Shown here: positions 4,123-6,701 of the stretch, in pieces
Numbering within the stretch: the stretch's first letter is position 1
How the letters are laid out: each line of letters begins with the position of its first letter
Source: JBGPYM01 sp041493205
GTDB lineage: Bacteria > Bacteroidota > Ignavibacteria > UBA10030 > UBA6906
Direction: 5' to 3'
Length of the DNA stretch: 6,701 nucleotides
NCBI GenBank assembly: GCA_041493205.1
Contig: JBGPYM010000177.1
Location: 1-6,701, forward strand
The notes under the pieces: model-generated
Seen by the model: the letters and a program-made list of their open reading frames with translations, nothing else
Databases searched by the model: none
What the model was told of the DNA's origin: nothing
Translations under genes and position numbers: made by a program

Positions 4123-6321
4123 ATGCATAATGACCAAAACCCAAGGTACGTCATGCGACTTTGTCTTGTTTTGTTTTGCCTTGCCGCTGCGGGTTCCGTC
4201 GATGCTCAAACGACACAATCCACAGTGCGCAGAGATACGATGTACACTGTCGGGGAAGTGATCGTCACTGCCACGCGGCGGGCCGGGACCACGCTGGAGG
4301 TCCCACTTGCGGTGAGCATCCTGGACCGGAAGGAGATACTGCGCGCACGGGCATTCGGGCTGGATGAGGCGCTCTCCGGCGTTCCTGGTGTTCTCGCCCA
4401 GTCGCGCTACGGCACACAGGATGTCCGCCTGACGATTCGCGGATTTGGCGCACGTGGCGCCGGACAGCGCTCAAACGCCGGGACGTCGCGGGGCATCCGC
4501 GTCATGATTGACGGTATCCCCGAAACGGAGCCCGATGGAAGGACCTCCTTCGATCTGATCGATCTTGCCTCGGCAGGACGTGTAGAGATTATCCGGTCAA
4601 ACTCCTCTTCGCTCTGGGGCAATGCAGCGGGGGGAATTATCAATATCACCTCGAATACGGGCTTTGATGCTCCGTACGCGAGCGTGGCCACAACGTTTGG
4701 CAGCTTCGGGTTTGCCCGGGAAAACGTTCAGGCGGGGGCCTTGCTCGGGTCCGGACGGTTTTTCTTCACCATGAGCAATACCACGTTCGACGGATGGCGC
4801 GCCCACTCGCGCAGCTTTTCCACGATCGCCAATGCCGGCATTGAAGCCGCGCTGGGCGAACGGACAAGGCTGGGGGTCTACCTCGCCGCCGGGACAAATT
4901 CATTCCGCATCCCCGGCCCGCTCACCCGCGCACAGTTCAACGCCAATCCTGCTCAGGCACAGGACGACCCTGCCTCATACTCACCCACATTTGTCCAGAG
5001 GGACGAGAGGCGGTTTAACCGACTCGGGCGCATCGGCGTCACCGCCGCACATGATTTCGATGATGCCAGCGGCGTGTCGGTGATGGTGTACGCGAACCCG
5101 AAATACCTCCAGCGGTCCGAGCGGAACACCTTCCGCGATTTTACCCGCTACCATATCGGCGGCAGCGCGCAGTACTCTCACACTGCCCGCATCGGGGACG
5201 ACATGGTGAATGTGCTCCAGGTGGGGACGGACGGTGCACTTCAGGATGGCGCGATACTTTTTTACAGTCTGGTGAACAAGGAGAGAGGCGTGCTCCAAAC
5301 CGACAAGAACGAGGGCGCCAGCACAGCAGGGGTTTTCGTGCAGAACGAAACGGTGTTTTCGGATCGGGTCAGTCTGATTCTCGGCGGACGGTATGACGCC
5401 GTGACCTACTCATACCGGGCAAACTACGACAGCGACCCGGCCGCGAAACTCCTGAGCGAACGGAAGACCTTCAGCCGGTTCACTCCGAAGGGAGGAATTA
5501 CGTACCGGATTACGCCGACGCACAGCGTGTACGCCAGCCTCGGCGGCGGGCTGGAAGTCCCTGCAGGGAATGAAACCGATCCGCCGGGCACGTTCGGCCA
5601 GGATTCAGTGTACGCCATTAATCCCCTGCTCGATGCGAGCGTCTCGACAACGGCGGAGCTGGGGACGAAACAGGTCATTGCGGTCAGCGACGGATTCCTC
5701 CGGGCGGTCGCCTACGACGTGGCCCTCTACTGGGTGCAGGTGAAAAACGATTTCATTCCCTACCGCGGGGGAAGGTTTTACTTCACGGCGGGGGAGACGC
5801 GCCGGCTGGGACTCGAGGCGGGTGCGACCGCGCAATTCAGGGATGGTGTCACACTCCAGGGGGCGGTCACGCTCTCGCGCAACCGGTACGTCCACTACAC
5901 GATCGATTCTGTCCATTACGGGAATCCGGGTAGATTCGCCGATCTGAAGGACAATGCGGTCCCCGGCATCCCCGCGGTGTTTTATTCATTCAAAGCACGG
6001 TATGCACCAAGGTGGGCATGCGGCGCTTACGTTGAAGCGGGTATTTCGGGGGTGGGCGAGTATTTTGCGGACGACTATAATCTGGTTGTTGTGCCGGCCT
6101 ATACGATGACAAGCGCGTCCGTGGGGTGTGAGGAGACAGCGTTGTTCGGCGAGCGACTGACCGTCCGGGGATTCATCGGTGTTCAGAATCTGGGCAATGT
6201 GCGGTACGCCGCCTCTGCCTGGATCAATCCCGACCTCTCCACGGCACGGGAGCCGATCTATCTGGAGCCGGGTCTCCCGCGCAATGTGATTGTCTCGCTC
6301 GGCGTACAGTGGAAATTCTAG
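4123..6321 (+). CDS. TonB-dependent outer-membrane receptor
   Basis: The receptor imports a scarce ligand (typically a ferric siderophore, haem, cobalamin or another metal complex) across the outer membrane using TonB-ExbBD energy. From ATG 4123 the product is 732 residues. It has a signal peptide with hydrophobic core MRLCLVLFCLAAAG and likely cleavage after SVDA (residue 28). A TonB-box-like YTVGEVIVTATR follows at about 41-52, then a plug domain to about residue 168 with LSGVPGV, VRLTIRGFGARG, RVMIDGIPE and the end-of-plug SSLWGNAAGGIINI. The rest is beta-barrel: alternating strands, the NPLLDASVSTTAELGTK motif typical of barrel receptors, GVQNLGNVRYAAS near the end, and a final aromatic strand ending WKF. 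The length is normal for the iron-complex group; there is no carboxypeptidase-like N-terminal extension as in SusC proteins. The ligand cannot be read from the sequence. The stop codon is shared with the convergent uvrC. Confidence 0.92.
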   Translation: MHNDQNPRYVMRLCLVLFCLAAAGSVDAQTTQSTVRRDTMYTVGEVIVTATRRAGTTLEVPLAVSILDRKEILRARAFGLDEALSGVPGVLAQSRYGTQDVRLTIRGFGARGAGQRSNAGTSRGIRVMIDGIPETEPDGRTSFDLIDLASAGRVEIIRSNSSSLWGNAAGGIINITSNTGFDAPYASVATTFGSFGFARENVQAGALLGSGRFFFTMSNTTFDGWRAHSRSFSTIANAGIEAALGERTRLGVYLAAGTNSFRIPGPLTRAQFNANPAQAQDDPASYSPTFVQRDERRFNRLGRIGVTAAHDFDDASGVSVMVYANPKYLQRSERNTFRDFTRYHIGGSAQYSHTARIGDDMVNVLQVGTDGALQDGAILFYSLVNKERGVLQTDKNEGASTAGVFVQNETVFSDRVSLILGGRYDAVTYSYRANYDSDPAAKLLSERKTFSRFTPKGGITYRITPTHSVYASLGGGLEVPAGNETDPPGTFGQDSVYAINPLLDASVSTTAELGTKQVIAVSDGFLRAVAYDVALYWVQVKNDFIPYRGGRFYFTAGETRRLGLEAGATAQFRDGVTLQGAVTLSRNRYVHYTIDSVHYGNPGRFADLKDNAVPGIPAVFYSFKARYAPRWACGAYVEAGISGVGEYFADDYNLVVVPAYTMTSASVGCEETALFGERLTVRGFIGVQNLGNVRYAASAWINPDLSTAREPIYLEPGLPRNVIVSLGVQWKF

Positions 6322-6701
6322 GCCTCTTCGGCGGGGGAGAAATACGCGAGAATTTTTCCTGCGGTTTTCTCCCCCACCACCTCGCGTAACTGGTCGGCAG
6401 TAGCGAATTTCACCCCCTGGACCGAGCCGAACGCTTCGAGCAGCTCCTTTGCCCGTTTCTTCCCCACGCCAGCGATGAGATCAAGCTCGGTCTGGAGGGT
6501 TCTTTTCGTGCGGAGTGTGCGATGGTAGGTGATTGCGAACCGGTGTGCTTCGTCCCGGATTTGCTGCAGAAGCCGGAGACCGGTGGAGGTTTTGGCGATC
6601 ATTTCCGGCTCGCTGTTCCCCGGCAGGAACACCTCCTCCAGCCGCTTGGCCAGTCCGATGATCGTGGGTGAAGGCACCCCGAGTTCCCGCAGCACCTCCA
6701 C
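6318..6701 (-). CDS. uvrC: UvrABC system protein C, C-terminal part (5' end beyond right edge)
   Basis: UvrC makes both incisions around a DNA lesion after UvrA and UvrB load it. The visible 127 residues are the C-terminal end. They begin in the RNase H-like endonuclease domain (VLRELGVPSPTIIGLAKR) and include the conserved RDEAHRFAITYHR, whose His is the catalytic histidine of the 5' nuclease site. Then come two helix-hairpin-helix units, LDLIAGVGKKRAKELLEAFGS and LREVVGEKTAGKILAYF, which bind DNA. The other catalytic Asp residues and the GIY-YIG and UVR domains are outside the window. The stop TAG (6320-6318) overlaps the receptor stop on the other strand. No terminator is visible between the two convergent genes. 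The first codon in the window is internal to the gene, not a start. Confidence 0.93.
   Translation of the reverse strand: MEVLRELGVPSPTIIGLAKRLEEVFLPGNSEPEMIAKTSTGLRLLQQIRDEAHRFAITYHRTLRTKRTLQTELDLIAGVGKKRAKELLEAFGSVQGVKFATADQLREVVGEKTAGKILAYFSPAEEA

Noticed and set aside
6318..6701. Stand-alone 127-residue helix-hairpin-helix protein
   Set aside because: The first codon in the window is at the very edge and the sequence continues the UvrC nuclease domain, so this is the tail of a longer gene.
1..6701. Mobile element, prophage, CRISPR array or tRNA
   Set aside because: No transposase or integrase, regularly spaced direct repeats, or tRNA-like cloverleaf was visible on either strand.

Overview
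The window looks like chromosomal DNA of a Gram-negative bacterium with moderately high GC. It encodes a TonB-dependent outer-membrane receptor with a Sec signal peptide, a membrane-anchored thioredoxin-fold protein and a UvrC of ordinary bacterial type. The sequence style (short intergenic gaps, the wording of the UvrC C-terminus, the TonB receptor type) would fit the Bacteroidota/Chlorobi/Ignavibacteria side of the FCB group. That placement is an inference from memory, not a measured result. No tRNA, rRNA, CRISPR array, transposase or phage gene is visible.

Left part, minus strand (1-1957). Reading in the direction of transcription there is a 78-residue protein of unknown function (1957-1721) followed by a good intrinsic terminator. 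Next is a 236-residue protein with a Cys-x2-Cys-x9-Cys motif (1613-903), then a membrane-anchored redoxin with a CVHC active site (782-204). Overlapping the redoxin's last codons is the start of a membrane-anchored C39-type cysteine peptidase that runs off the left edge (220-1). The redoxin and peptidase overlap by 17 bases and are almost certainly one operon. The redoxin start codon and ribosome binding site sit inside a strong hairpin.

Middle part, plus strand (1958-3700). An AT-richer 284-base divergent intergenic region carries a perfect 12-base palindrome and a plausible promoter. After it come a two-domain thiosulfate sulfurtransferase (2242-3105) and a SufE-like sulfur acceptor (3102-3560), which overlap by GTGA. 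Together they suggest a relay in which a rhodanese persulfide is handed to, or modulated by, a SufE protein. Just after the SufE stop lies a compact cluster of nested inverted repeats with two related 19-base copies (about 3568-3691), which looks like an extragenic repeat element.

Right part (3704-6701). A near-consensus sigma70-type promoter stands immediately before a 111-codon reading frame that may be leaderless and starts with GTG. It is followed 49 bases later by a complete 732-residue TonB-dependent receptor (4123-6321). Converging on it is the C-terminal end of uvrC (minus strand). The two genes share the palindrome CTAG, which supplies TAG stops on both strands.

The most interesting candidates are the redoxin/C39 peptidase pair with its start-masking hairpin, the rhodanese-SufE pair, the nested palindromic element, and the possible leaderless gene ahead of the receptor. 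None of these is proven to be a new system from sequence alone.
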